A stretch of 64,000 bases of DNA from an uncultured Pelagibacteraceae bacterium. Its GTDB lineage: Bacteria; Pseudomonadota; Alphaproteobacteria; Pelagibacterales; Pelagibacteraceae. Numbering within the stretch: position 1 is the stretch's first letter; each line of letters starts with the position of its first letter. Shown here in pieces: positions 50,362-60,316 of the stretch. The position numbers and the translations under genes are program-made. The stretch is from contig CACJQT010000005.1 of assembly GCA_902595635.1 (NCBI GenBank), positions 1 through 64,000 on the forward strand. Reading direction: 5' to 3'. The notes below the pieces were generated by a model that saw nothing but the letters and a program-made list of their open reading frames with translations, searched no databases and was not told the DNA's origin.

Positions 50362-51516
50362 CTATAAGAGAATTTTTTTTACTTCTTCTTCTGTAAATCT
50401 TTTTGGCTTTTCACACTTAGTTTTTATTTTTTGAGGTACTCCAGTTGTTGCAGCTTTCATAGTAGACTCAATTATATCTAAAACATGAAGAGATAGCTCT
50501 CCAGAACATCGATGTTTTTTCTTTTTTTCGATTGAAAATAACATCTCAGACATTCCAACACTTCTATAGTTTGCATTTGTTGGTGACTCATTAGATCTAC
50601 CACTGGCAGATGTAATATTTATTTTTCCTAAATGCATTTTATCAGTTTTATGTTCACCCCAACGACCACCCTCTGTAACAGAAATATAAACAGATCCACC
50701 AAACATATTCGGATCAGGAACGATAATTGATCCTTTAGTTCCATAAAGTTCCATGTGATTTCTTTGATGATTAATAACATCAAAAGATAGAGTAACTTGA
50801 ATAATTGCTTCATTATGAAATTGAATTGTTGCTAAATAAGTAGTTGGTGTTTCAACCTTAAATGTTTTTCCTTTATTTGGACCTGCTCTATAATTTCTTC
50901 TTTTAAACGCCGTTAATGTTCTTCCTTGCACCTGTTTAGCTGGCCCTAAAAGATTAACAAGCGTTGTAAAAAAATAAGGACCCATATCTATTACTGGTCC
51001 TCCCTCTTTTTTATACCAAGACTCTGGTTTTGGATGAAAGTTTTCAACACCAGGAAATGCAAAGATTGCATTTCCAAGTTTGATTTGCCCAATCAAATCA
51101 GAGTCGATTAATTCCTTTGCTTTTTGTCCACCTCCTCCAAGAAAAGTATCTGGCGCATTACCAATGTATAATTTTTTTTGTTTTGCCAAAGCCACCAACT
51201 CTTTTCCTTTTTGAAAGTATGTTGCTAATGGTTTTTCTGAATAAACATGCTTGCCTGCATTTAATACTTTTTTTGATACAGAATAATGTGATTGAGGAAT
51301 TGTTAAATTTAAAATTACCTCAATGTCTTTATCTTTTAATATTTCATTAACAGTCATTGATTTGATGTTGTATAATTTCGCACATTTTTCAGCTGCTTTT
51401 TGATTAATATCCGCACAAGCAACGATTTTGAAATTATTAAAATATTGGTGTCCCCTAAAATATGTTTCTGCGATATGGCCACATCCTATGAGACCAACCT
51501 TAAAAACTTTATTCAT
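50362..51516 (-). CDS. Gfo/Idh/MocA family oxidoreductase
   Basis: VGLIGCGHIAETYFRGHQYF; VYSEKPLA. Confidence 0.9.
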   Translation of the reverse strand: MNKVFKVGLIGCGHIAETYFRGHQYFNNFKIVACADINQKAAEKCAKLYNIKSMTVNEILKDKDIEVILNLTIPQSHYSVSKKVLNAGKHVYSEKPLATYFQKGKELVALAKQKKLYIGNAPDTFLGGGGQKAKELIDSDLIGQIKLGNAIFAFPGVENFHPKPESWYKKEGGPVIDMGPYFFTTLVNLLGPAKQVQGRTLTAFKRRNYRAGPNKGKTFKVETPTTYLATIQFHNEAIIQVTLSFDVINHQRNHMELYGTKGSIIVPDPNMFGGSVYISVTEGGRWGEHKTDKMHLGKINITSASGRSNESPTNANYRSVGMSEMLFSIEKKKKHRCSGELSLHVLDIIESTMKAATTGVPQKIKTKCEKPKRFTEEEVKKILL

Positions 51517-51521
51517 GAATT

Positions 51522-53366
51522 TTAGACACCTTGTCTTTGCTTTGATTTTCCTTCTTTATGAAGTTTTAATGCCTCTTCATTTTCTTTTGTTGATGGCATT
51601 TCTAAAGTAGGACTTTCCCAGTAAGCAGAACCTTCTAGCCACTCATAAGAATGAGTTTTTATTGAAATTAAGTAAGTCACATCAGATTTTTTAGCTCTTT
51701 TAAATGCTTCTTCTAATTCAGAAATAGATGATACCTCCTCAGATTTTGCACCCATACTCTCTGCATGTTTAGCAAAATTAACAGGTACAAGATTTGGAGC
51801 TTTTGAACTATTAAATAGACAATTAAATTCTTTCCCACCTTTAAATAATTGTAGCCTATTAATAACGGCATGGCCTCCATTATCACATAAAACTATTATT
51901 AATTTATTATTTGTTATAACTGATGAATAAATATCTGAATTAAAAAGCAAATAAGATCCATCTCCTACAAAAGCTATTACTTCTTTATCTGGGTTGGCCA
52001 TTTTTACTCCTAATGCACCAGAAATTTCATAACTCATACAGCTAAAACCCCATTCGGTTTCATGTGTATTTAATTCTTTTGGCCTCCAAATTTGTACAAC
52101 TTCTCCAACCAATCCACCTGCTGCAGTAACAGCAATGTCTGTTGGATCTGAATTACGATATATTGCTCCTACAGCGTGTGCATAACTAGGTAGTTCTTGA
52201 TTAGTTGGACCGCTTTCTTTATCTACATAATCATTCCAATTTTTTAATTCATCTCTTGATTTTTTATGCCATTCATCAGGTGCTTTCCAATCTCCCAAAG
52301 CATTTGATAGCTCTTGTAAGCTTACTTTTGCATCACCTATTACTGATTGCGCCAAATGCTTACTGGCATCAAATCTAGAGACATTAACACTAACAAGTGA
52401 AAAGTTTGGGTTCTCAAAATTTGCCCACGACCCAGTTGTGAAATCAGCTAACTTTGTTCCAACAGCAATAGCTAGGTCAGTTTGTTTTGCTAAATTATTT
52501 GCTGCTTTGCCACCAAGACCACCTATGGGACCTAAAAAATGAGAATGGTCTCTCTTCATTGTAGAGTAGCCCATAACTGTTTGTGTAACTGGTATATTGT
52601 GTTTAATTGCAAAATTACTTAGATCTTCCATTGCATCAGAGTAGAAAACCCCTCCACCTGAAATCAATAAAGGATTTTTAGATTTTTTAATTTGCTCAGC
52701 TGCTTGTTTTATTTGAAAATCATCAGGTCTTGGTCGTCTTATATTATGCACTCTCTCTTTAAAAAATTCCTCAGGATATTCATATGTTTCACCTTGAACA
52801 TCTTGAGATAATGATAAGCAAGCTGGTCCGCAATCTGCTGGATCTAACATTGTTTGGATTGCTTGAGGTAATGTTTGTAAAATTTGTTCTGGTCTTGTAA
52901 TTCTATCAAAATATTTTGTTACTGGCTTGAAAGCATCATTCTGAGTAATGCCAGGATTATTAAAATGCTCAACTTGTTGAAGAACTGGGTCAGGCATTCT
53001 GTTTGCATATGTATCTCCAGGTAAAAATAAAATTGGTAATCTGTTGCTCATAGCAACAGCTGAGGCTGTAACCATATTTGTAGATCCTGGTCCAACTGAA
53101 CTAGTTGCAACAAAAAATTGTCTTCTTCTTTTGGCTCTAGCATATGCTATTCCAGTCAGAGCCATATTTTGCTCATGATGCCCTCTATAAGTTGGTAATT
53201 TATCTTGATTTTCTTGTAGAGCTTGTCCTAAACAAGCAACATTGCCATGTCCAAAAATACCAAAAGCTCCAGCAAATAACTGCTCTTTTTTACCATCTAT
53301 TAAAATTTTTTGAGCAATAAGATGTTTTATTATTGCATGTGCACAAGTGAGCTTTATTTTTTTCAT
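51522..53366 (-). CDS. iolD: 3D-(3,5/4)-trihydroxycyclohexane-1,2-dione hydrolase-like ThDP enzyme
   Basis: AGAFGIFGHGNVACLGQAL; YRGHHEQNMALTGIAYARAKRRRQFFVATSSVGPGSTN; GDGSYLLFNSDIYSSV. Confidence 0.88.
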   Translation of the reverse strand: MKKIKLTCAHAIIKHLIAQKILIDGKKEQLFAGAFGIFGHGNVACLGQALQENQDKLPTYRGHHEQNMALTGIAYARAKRRRQFFVATSSVGPGSTNMVTASAVAMSNRLPILFLPGDTYANRMPDPVLQQVEHFNNPGITQNDAFKPVTKYFDRITRPEQILQTLPQAIQTMLDPADCGPACLSLSQDVQGETYEYPEEFFKERVHNIRRPRPDDFQIKQAAEQIKKSKNPLLISGGGVFYSDAMEDLSNFAIKHNIPVTQTVMGYSTMKRDHSHFLGPIGGLGGKAANNLAKQTDLAIAVGTKLADFTTGSWANFENPNFSLVSVNVSRFDASKHLAQSVIGDAKVSLQELSNALGDWKAPDEWHKKSRDELKNWNDYVDKESGPTNQELPSYAHAVGAIYRNSDPTDIAVTAAGGLVGEVVQIWRPKELNTHETEWGFSCMSYEISGALGVKMANPDKEVIAFVGDGSYLLFNSDIYSSVITNNKLIIVLCDNGGHAVINRLQLFKGGKEFNCLFNSSKAPNLVPVNFAKHAESMGAKSEEVSSISELEEAFKRAKKSDVTYLISIKTHSYEWLEGSAYWESPTLEMPSTKENEEALKLHKEGKSKQRQGV

Positions 53367-53418
53367 TATTCTATATATAAATCTTTAACTTTTAACAATT
53401 AAACACAATTTAAAAAAT

Positions 53419-54861
53419 ATGTATAGCAATTTTGGTCAATTCATTGATGGTCAGTGGCAACAAGCAGAAAAAAAAGAAACTTATAAAGTTATCAATCCAG
53501 CAACAGAAGAAGTTTTAGGAGAAGCATCAAAAGCGTCCTCTGTTGACGTTCAAAAAGCTTTAAAATCAGCAGAGAAAGGACTCGAAACTTGGAAAAATAC
53601 CACTCCATGGCAGAGGTCTTATGTAATAAGAAAAATTGCAGATTTGATGCGTGAAAGAAAAGATGTATTGGCTAAATGGATTACACTTGAAGTTGGAAAA
53701 CCTCTTAAAGAAGCAATTGGAGAAGTTGGTGGTGGAGCAGATATATTTGAATGGAATGCAGAAGAAACTAAGAGAATTTATGGTGAAACATTACAAAGTA
53801 GATTTCCAGAAACAAGAGTTCATGTTTACTATCAGCCAGTAGGTGTTGTAGCAGCACTTGTGCCATGGAATTTTCCTATAGTTTTAGCATCTAGAAAAAT
53901 TTCAACTGCACTGGCTGCTGGTTGTTCAGTTATTTGTAAACCAGATGTAATTACGCCTGGAGCAGTTATGGAACTTGTAAATATTTGTAAAGATGCTGGA
54001 GTTCCTGATGGAGTAGTTAATTTATTATCTGGAGACCCAGCTGAAATATCAAACGAATTACTTGAATCAGATATAATAAAAAAAGTTTCTATAACTGGCT
54101 CAACACGTGTTGGAAAATTAATACTTAAAAAAGCTGCAGATAAAGTTCAAAGAGTTACAATGGAATTAAGTGGTCATTCTCCATTTATAGTATTTGACGA
54201 TGTTGACATGAATAAAGTTGCAGATATGGCAATAACAGCAAAATTTCGTAACAATGGTCAAGTTTGTATATCCCCAAATAGGTTTTACATTCAAGAAACA
54301 AGAAAAGAAGAATTTGTAAATGCTTTCGTAGATAGAGCAAAAAAATTAAAAATTGGAAATGGTATGGATGAAGGTACTGACTTAGGACCTTTAACAACAG
54401 CAAAACGTTTGGAGGAGATTGAAAAATTAGTTGAGACGACAAAGAGTGAAGGTGCAAAAGTTGTTTTAGGAGGGGGTAGACCTTCAGGATTTAATAAAGG
54501 TTATTATTTTGAACCAACAGTATTTGATGAAGTGCAGGACAATTTTACAATTATGAAAGAAGAACCTTTTGGTCCCTTAGTGCCGGTTTTAACTTTCAAG
54601 GATTTTGATGAAGTAGTTGAGAGAGCAAATAATAATGACCTGGGACTCTGTAGTTATTTGTACACAAACTCGATGGACAAAGCTAATAGAGCATCTGAAA
54701 TGATGGAAACTGGTTGCGTAGCAGTCAATACGGCGGCAGTTGCAGTTGCTGAAGCTCCATTCGGTGGAATAAAACAAACCGGTTATGGTCGTGAAGGTGG
54801 ATCTATGGCTATAAAAGATTACCTTAATATAAAGTATACCCATATGGGTCTCAAAACCTGA
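53419..54861 (+). CDS. NAD(P)-dependent aldehyde dehydrogenase (succinate-semialdehyde/2-oxoglutarate-semialdehyde DH-like)
   Basis: VPWNFPIVLASRKISTALAAGC; VTMELSGHSPFIVF; NNGQVCISPNRFYIQ; KEEPFGPLVPV. Confidence 0.92.
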   Translation: MYSNFGQFIDGQWQQAEKKETYKVINPATEEVLGEASKASSVDVQKALKSAEKGLETWKNTTPWQRSYVIRKIADLMRERKDVLAKWITLEVGKPLKEAIGEVGGGADIFEWNAEETKRIYGETLQSRFPETRVHVYYQPVGVVAALVPWNFPIVLASRKISTALAAGCSVICKPDVITPGAVMELVNICKDAGVPDGVVNLLSGDPAEISNELLESDIIKKVSITGSTRVGKLILKKAADKVQRVTMELSGHSPFIVFDDVDMNKVADMAITAKFRNNGQVCISPNRFYIQETRKEEFVNAFVDRAKKLKIGNGMDEGTDLGPLTTAKRLEEIEKLVETTKSEGAKVVLGGGRPSGFNKGYYFEPTVFDEVQDNFTIMKEEPFGPLVPVLTFKDFDEVVERANNNDLGLCSYLYTNSMDKANRASEMMETGCVAVNTAAVAVAEAPFGGIKQTGYGREGGSMAIKDYLNIKYTHMGLKT

Positions 54862-54865
54862 GTAA

Positions 54866-55657
54866 ATGAGAAAAAATAAAGCCAAAGAAATAATTAAAAA
54901 TGGCAAAACTGTAATCAATGGTTGGTTACAAATACCAAGTACTGTTTCGGCAGAAACAATGGCTCAACAAGGATGGGACTCATTAACAGTTGATATGCAA
55001 CACGGGCTTGTTGATTACTCAAATGCAATGCCAATGATGCAAGTGATTTCAGCGACAGAAGTCGTGCCTTTGGCAAGAGTTAATTGGAATGAACCTGGTC
55101 AAATTATGAAAATTTTAGATGCTGGGTGTTATGGAATCATTTGCCCAATGGTGAGTAATCGAAAAGAAGCAGAAAGGTTTGTTCAAGCATGTAAATATCC
55201 ACCAGATGGATATAGAAGTTTCGGTCCTGTAAGAGGATTAATATACGGAGGACCTGATTACGCAGATCATGCAAACGATGAAATATTAAAAATGGCTATG
55301 ATTGAAACTAAAGAAGCTTTAGAAAATCTTGATGAAATTATGAGTACCCCAGGCCTTGATGGTATCTACATAGGGCCTGCTGATTTAAGTTTGGCTATAG
55401 GAGAAAAGCCTGGTTTTGACAAAGGTGAAGATACTAAAGCTTATTCAGAAATACTTAGAATATTAGAGCATGCAAAAAAAAACAATATATTTGCTGGAAT
55501 TCATAACGGAAGTACTGACTATGCAAAAAAAATGATTGAAAAAGGTTTTCAATTTGTAACAGTTGGAGCAGACTCCAGATTTATAAGTGCGAGTGCGAAA
55601 AATACAGTTGAAAATTTAAAAGGCACAGTGAAATCAGAATTATCTAAAGCCTATTAA
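54866..55657 (+). CDS. HpcH/HpaI family aldolase (2-keto-3-deoxy-sugar-acid aldolase-like)
   Basis: GWDSLTVDMQHGLVDY; DGIYIGPADLSLAIG; VTVGADSRFIS. Confidence 0.92.
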   Translation: MRKNKAKEIIKNGKTVINGWLQIPSTVSAETMAQQGWDSLTVDMQHGLVDYSNAMPMMQVISATEVVPLARVNWNEPGQIMKILDAGCYGIICPMVSNRKEAERFVQACKYPPDGYRSFGPVRGLIYGGPDYADHANDEILKMAMIETKEALENLDEIMSTPGLDGIYIGPADLSLAIGEKPGFDKGEDTKAYSEILRILEHAKKNNIFAGIHNGSTDYAKKMIEKGFQFVTVGADSRFISASAKNTVENLKGTVKSELSKAY

Positions 55658-55681
55658 TAAATAAAGTATAAACTTTTACGT

Positions 55682-56641
55682 ATGAAAAAAATCTTAATTA
55701 TAGGATCGATACATAATCATGGTATTGATTTGCTAAAAGGAAATAAAAATTTTGAATTTGAAGTTGTAGACAATACAGATACAGAATTTTTGAAAGATAA
55801 AATAAAAGACTGTGATGCAATAAGTATTAGAACATCTAAATTGTCAAAAGAAATTATAGACTCAGCTAAGAATTTAAAAGTGATATCTAGACATGGTGTA
55901 GGCTATGATAATATAGATCTTGAAGCAACCAAGCAAAACAATATCACATTAACAATAACAGCTACAGCAAATGCTCAAGCTGTAGCAGAACATGTTTTAT
56001 TTATGCTATTCAGCATCGCAAAAAGAAATAATATGTACAACCAGACTGTAAAAACTGGAAAGTTCAGTGACAGAACTAAGCTTCCTAAAACAATTGAGTT
56101 ATGGAATAAAAGTATCTTAATTGCAGGTTTTGGTCGAATTGGAAAATGCTTACTTAAAAAATGTAAGGGTTTAGAAATGAACATTTTTGTTTATGATCCT
56201 TTTGTAAGCGAAGTGGAAATTAAAAAAGTTGGTGGTACTAAAATTAATGATTTAAATGAGAGTTTAAATAAGATGGATGTAATTTCAATTCATATGCCTC
56301 TAAACAAAAATACAAAACATTTAATCAATTATGAAATGATAAAAAAAATGAAAAAAAATTGCATTTTAATTAATGCTGCAAGAGGTGGTATTATTAATGA
56401 GGATGATCTTAATAAGGCATTAAACGAAGATTTAATTTTTGGTGCAGGGCTTGATGTTTTTGAAAAGGAACCTCCATCTTTAGATAATCCATTGCTAAAA
56501 AATGAGAAAGCATTTTTAAGCCCTCATTCAGCAGTATTTACGGAAGAATGTTTGTCTAGAATGGGTATTGAAACAGTCCAAAATATTATTGATTTTTTTG
56601 AGAATAAATTGGAAAAGTCAAAAATAGTTAAAATTTCATGA
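55682..56641 (+). CDS. D-isomer-specific 2-hydroxyacid dehydrogenase (phosphoglycerate DH-like)
   Basis: SRHGVGYDNIDL; ILIAGFGRIGKCLLKKC; NAARGGIINEDDL. Confidence 0.92.
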   Translation: MKKILIIGSIHNHGIDLLKGNKNFEFEVVDNTDTEFLKDKIKDCDAISIRTSKLSKEIIDSAKNLKVISRHGVGYDNIDLEATKQNNITLTITATANAQAVAEHVLFMLFSIAKRNNMYNQTVKTGKFSDRTKLPKTIELWNKSILIAGFGRIGKCLLKKCKGLEMNIFVYDPFVSEVEIKKVGGTKINDLNESLNKMDVISIHMPLNKNTKHLINYEMIKKMKKNCILINAARGGIINEDDLNKALNEDLIFGAGLDVFEKEPPSLDNPLLKNEKAFLSPHSAVFTEECLSRMGIETVQNIIDFFENKLEKSKIVKIS

Positions 56642-57138
56642 GTTTAAAATTAAAAAATTTTGGATTGTTAGAGTTTCTTATCATTATATCGGCTGTTTAT
56701 GTTGTAGGAATGTTGATGTGGACAGCGAGTACAAGACCTGAAGTTGAAGCTCGTGCAAATTTAGTAAAAGAAAATCATAAAAAAGTTGTCGATTTTATTA
56801 ATGGCGAGATTAATAATTGCGGAAATAATGATGAAGGGAAAATAACAGTTTGGGGTGATCCGTGTAATGCTGAATGGATTGCTGAAAAGGTTGTTAATCA
56901 TATAAATGATAATCTTAAGATTGAAAATCCATTTTCAGATGACAATAAAGTTAAAACAGATCCTGACCCGAGAATAAAAGCAGAGGGAAAAGCTGGTCAG
57001 TCAGTAGAAATGGGTGTTATTTTTATAATGTCATCAAATTTTCTAGCAGAACCAGGATCAGAGTGGATAGTTGGAACTTGTTTTAAATCTCCATGTGTTG
57101 CTGCTGGTAATAATGAATTAACTTCTTTATATAGATAG
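56638..57138 (+). CDS. Uncharacterised single-TM protein, possibly pilin/pseudopilin-like
   Basis: N-terminal FGLLEFLIIISAVYVVGML; C-terminal Cys pair GTCFKSPC; 4-nt overlap with upstream gene. Confidence 0.55.
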   Translation: MSLKLKNFGLLEFLIIISAVYVVGMLMWTASTRPEVEARANLVKENHKKVVDFINGEINNCGNNDEGKITVWGDPCNAEWIAEKVVNHINDNLKIENPFSDDNKVKTDPDPRIKAEGKAGQSVEMGVIFIMSSNFLAEPGSEWIVGTCFKSPCVAAGNNELTSLYR

Positions 57139-58041
57139 CTAATTATTTTCGATTTCTAAATTTGCACTTTTTAAAGTTTCAATTAGATATTTGTATCCAA
57201 TTTTAGCATATTCAAAAGGATTTGCTTTTGCGGGATCTTGCTCCGCTTCTACAACTAACCAACCAGAATAATTTTGTTCTTTTAACAAGTCAAAAAAAGG
57301 TTTGTAATCAATACAACCATCTCCTGGAACAGTGAAGGCTCCTTCTAAAAAAGCCTGTCTAAAACTATAATCGTGATTTAATGAATTATTTAAAACATTT
57401 TTTCTCATATCTTTGCAATGTATATGAATTATTCTTTCTTTAAATTCTTTATAAATTTTCAAACTATCCCCTTTTGCAAATAACATATGTCCAGTATCTA
57501 AAGTTAGTTTGACACTACCATCAGTGTTTTCTAATAACCTTCTTGTATCTTCTTCACTTTCAATACAAGTTCCCATATGATGATGGTAAGCAAGAGGCAT
57601 GTCTTGATCCTCTAGATATTTTCCCATTTCTGAAATTTTTTTATAATATTTTTTAGCCTCGTCTAAATCCATTTTAGGTCTTTTAGATAAATTTATATTT
57701 GGATCGCCTTGAATAGAACCATAAACTTCTGCAAAAACCATGCAGGGTGCTTTACAATCTTGAAATAGTTTCAATTGGTTTTGAATTTTTGTTTTTTCCT
57801 CTTCAAAAGTATTTTTTCTTAAATTTGCTCCATACCAACCAGAACATAATTTTAAATTATATTTATTTAATATAGGAATTAATTCTTTTGATGTTTTTGG
57901 AAATTTTCCTCCAGATTCTATTCCTTTAAATCCTGCTTCACTAGCTTCGGAAAGACATTGTTCAAGCGGAGTATCACCACCAAGCTCAGGCATGTCATCA
58001 TTGCTCCAAGCTATTGGGGCTATACCTAATTTTACTGACAT
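57139..58041 (-). CDS. iolE: Myo-inosose-2 dehydratase-like protein
   Basis: LGIAPIAWSNDDMPELGGDTPLEQCLSEASEAGFKGIESGGKFP; AYHHHMGTCIESEEDTRRLL; TLDTGHM. Confidence 0.92.
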   Translation of the reverse strand: MSVKLGIAPIAWSNDDMPELGGDTPLEQCLSEASEAGFKGIESGGKFPKTSKELIPILNKYNLKLCSGWYGANLRKNTFEEEKTKIQNQLKLFQDCKAPCMVFAEVYGSIQGDPNINLSKRPKMDLDEAKKYYKKISEMGKYLEDQDMPLAYHHHMGTCIESEEDTRRLLENTDGSVKLTLDTGHMLFAKGDSLKIYKEFKERIIHIHCKDMRKNVLNNSLNHDYSFRQAFLEGAFTVPGDGCIDYKPFFDLLKEQNYSGWLVVEAEQDPAKANPFEYAKIGYKYLIETLKSANLEIENN

Positions 58042-58067
58042 AAATAATAGTTTTGTTATGATATTAG

Positions 58068-59213
58068 ATGCTTCAAAAAATTAAACCTAAAAAATTTAAA
58101 CTTGGAATTGTTGGAGGAGGACCTGGATCTTGGATCGGGCATGTTCATAGGATTTCATCTAGATATGATGACAAATACGAAATCGTTGCAGGGGTATTTT
58201 CCAGAAGTGTTGATAAGTCTAGGAAATTTGGACAAAGTATAGGTTTAGATAAGTCTAGATGTTATTCAAATTACAAGGAGATGTCTGAAAAAGAAGCGAA
58301 AAGAAAAGATGGTATTAAAGTTGTAGCAATAATGACTCCGCCATCAAGTCATCAAATTATTGCAGAGAATTTTATAAAAAAAAATATACATGTAATTTCA
58401 GACAAACCATTTGCTGGAAATCTTGAGCAAGGAAAAAAACTTTATAAAGCAATAAAAAATAACAAAAAAATTAAATATGCACTGACTCACAACTATTCAT
58501 CTTATCCAATGGTAAGAGAGGCAAAAAATTTAGTGGAAAAAGGAAAAATTGGAAAAGTTGAATATATCAATGTTGAATATATTCAGGATTGGACAGATGG
58601 TAATAAAATTTCAAAAATAAATTCAAAAAAGGTTTTTAAATGGAAAGTTGATAAAAAAATTGTCGGTGTATCAGCAGTTCTCAATGAAATAGGATCACAC
58701 GCATATCATCTAGCAATTTATATTACAGGCCTTAAAGGAGAAAAACTGATAGCCGATGTAAGTAAATATTCGAAGGACGTTAATATGGATAATAACGCAC
58801 AAGTTTTTGTTAATTTTAATAATGGTGCGAAAGGAATTGTATGGACATGTGTAACAGCTAAAGGTGGTGTTTATGGTTTAAGAATTAGAGTATATGGATC
58901 TAAAGGAAGTTTAGAATGGGTTCAAAATGATCCAAATTATCTAAAATTTAATCCAAGCAAAGGAGCAGTAAAGTTTTTAGAAAGAGGTTATACAAAGGCA
59001 AATTTTTCAAAAAAATTTTCTAGAGTAAAATTTGGTCACCCTGAAGGATATTTAGATGCTTTTGCAAATATATATAAGGAATTTGCTGAATATTTGAAAA
59101 CAAATACAAAAAAAAGATTTTATTTTCCTAACGAAGAAGAGGGTTTGGAGACTGCTAAATTCATTGATGCATGTAAGAAATCATCATTAAAAAAACAATG
59201 GGTAAAAATTTAA
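58068..59213 (+). CDS. Gfo/Idh/MocA family oxidoreductase
   Basis: LGIVGGGPGSWIGHVHRISS; VISDKPFAGN; VLNEIGSHAYHLA. Confidence 0.9.
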   Translation: MLQKIKPKKFKLGIVGGGPGSWIGHVHRISSRYDDKYEIVAGVFSRSVDKSRKFGQSIGLDKSRCYSNYKEMSEKEAKRKDGIKVVAIMTPPSSHQIIAENFIKKNIHVISDKPFAGNLEQGKKLYKAIKNNKKIKYALTHNYSSYPMVREAKNLVEKGKIGKVEYINVEYIQDWTDGNKISKINSKKVFKWKVDKKIVGVSAVLNEIGSHAYHLAIYITGLKGEKLIADVSKYSKDVNMDNNAQVFVNFNNGAKGIVWTCVTAKGGVYGLRIRVYGSKGSLEWVQNDPNYLKFNPSKGAVKFLERGYTKANFSKKFSRVKFGHPEGYLDAFANIYKEFAEYLKTNTKKRFYFPNEEEGLETAKFIDACKKSSLKKQWVKI

Positions 59214-60211
59214 TTAACGTAGCATTATTCGGTTTGGGAAGAATAGGACTAATGCATGCGAATAATTTAATAAATAATAAAAATTTTAATCTTAAATATA
59301 TTTTCGATGTTAATAGAAAACTTGCAAAAAAAGTTTCAAAAAATCTAACTTGTCAAAATATTGAAAGTCCTCAAATAGCATATAAAGATAAAAAAATTGA
59401 TTGTATTTTTATCTCTTCCACTACATCAACTCATCTTAAATTTATATATGAAAGTATAAAAAACAATAAAACAGTATTTTGTGAAAAACCTTTAGATTTA
59501 AATTTAAAAAAAATTCAAAATTACGAAAAAAAAATAAATAAATTTAATCATAAAATTCAAATTGGATTTAACAGAAGATATGATCCAGGTCATAGTTCTC
59601 TAAAAAATAATTTAATAAAAGGCAAGATAGGAAAGCTAGAGAAAATCATTATTACTAGCAGAGATCCAGCTGCTCCATCTATAAATTATTTAAAAGCCTC
59701 AGGTGGTATTTTTAAAGATATGATGATCCATGATTTCGATCTAGCAAGATATTATGCTGGTAAAGATGAATTTGTTTCTATATTTGCTACAGGGAGCAAT
59801 ATTTCTAATAAATACTTCAATAAACTAAGAGATTTCGAACTTGCAACGGCAATTTTGAAAACAAAAAATGGAGTTCAATGCATTATAAGTAATTCGAGAC
59901 ATTGTAGTTTTGGATATGATCAAAGAGTAGAGCTCTTTGGAAGCAAAGGTATGATTATTTCTGATAATATCAAAGAAAATGAGATTAGTTTTTATTCTAA
60001 TAAAAGTACGAATGCACGATCAAGCTTTAAACATTTTTTTATAGAAAGATATGACCAGGCATACAAAGAACAGTTAAATGATCTTGCTAAATTATTCAGA
60101 TCAAATTTGAAACCTAAAAGTGGTTTTATTGATGGAAAGATTTCAATACAAATTGCAGAGAGTGCAATCCGGTCACTAAAATCAAAAAAGTTTGAAAAAA
60201 TAAAATATTAA
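59198..60211 (+). CDS. iolG: Inositol 2-dehydrogenase-like Gfo/Idh/MocA oxidoreductase
   Basis: VALFGLGRIGLMHANNL; VFCEKPLDLN; IQIGFNRRYDPGHSSLK; FKDMMIHDFDLARY. Confidence 0.85.
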   Translation: MGKNLINVALFGLGRIGLMHANNLINNKNFNLKYIFDVNRKLAKKVSKNLTCQNIESPQIAYKDKKIDCIFISSTTSTHLKFIYESIKNNKTVFCEKPLDLNLKKIQNYEKKINKFNHKIQIGFNRRYDPGHSSLKNNLIKGKIGKLEKIIITSRDPAAPSINYLKASGGIFKDMMIHDFDLARYYAGKDEFVSIFATGSNISNKYFNKLRDFELATAILKTKNGVQCIISNSRHCSFGYDQRVELFGSKGMIISDNIKENEISFYSNKSTNARSSFKHFFIERYDQAYKEQLNDLAKLFRSNLKPKSGFIDGKISIQIAESAIRSLKSKKFEKIKY

Positions 60212-60316
60212 AAATCAACTTTAGGTTGAATACAACCTGCTTCTTTACAATCTAAATAATTTTATGTTAGCTTTAATGTTTAAAAGTTAACTTTTATTTA
60301 AGAGAGGAAATTAAAA

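Noticed and set aside
54185-54918. Minus-strand ORFs inside the aldehyde dehydrogenase gene
   Set aside because: Antisense shadow ORFs, no domain similarity.
60223-60238. AGGTTG-AATA-CAACCT hairpin upstream of the inositol-region SBP
   Set aside because: Only 6 bp with no U-tract; too weak to call a terminator or riboswitch.
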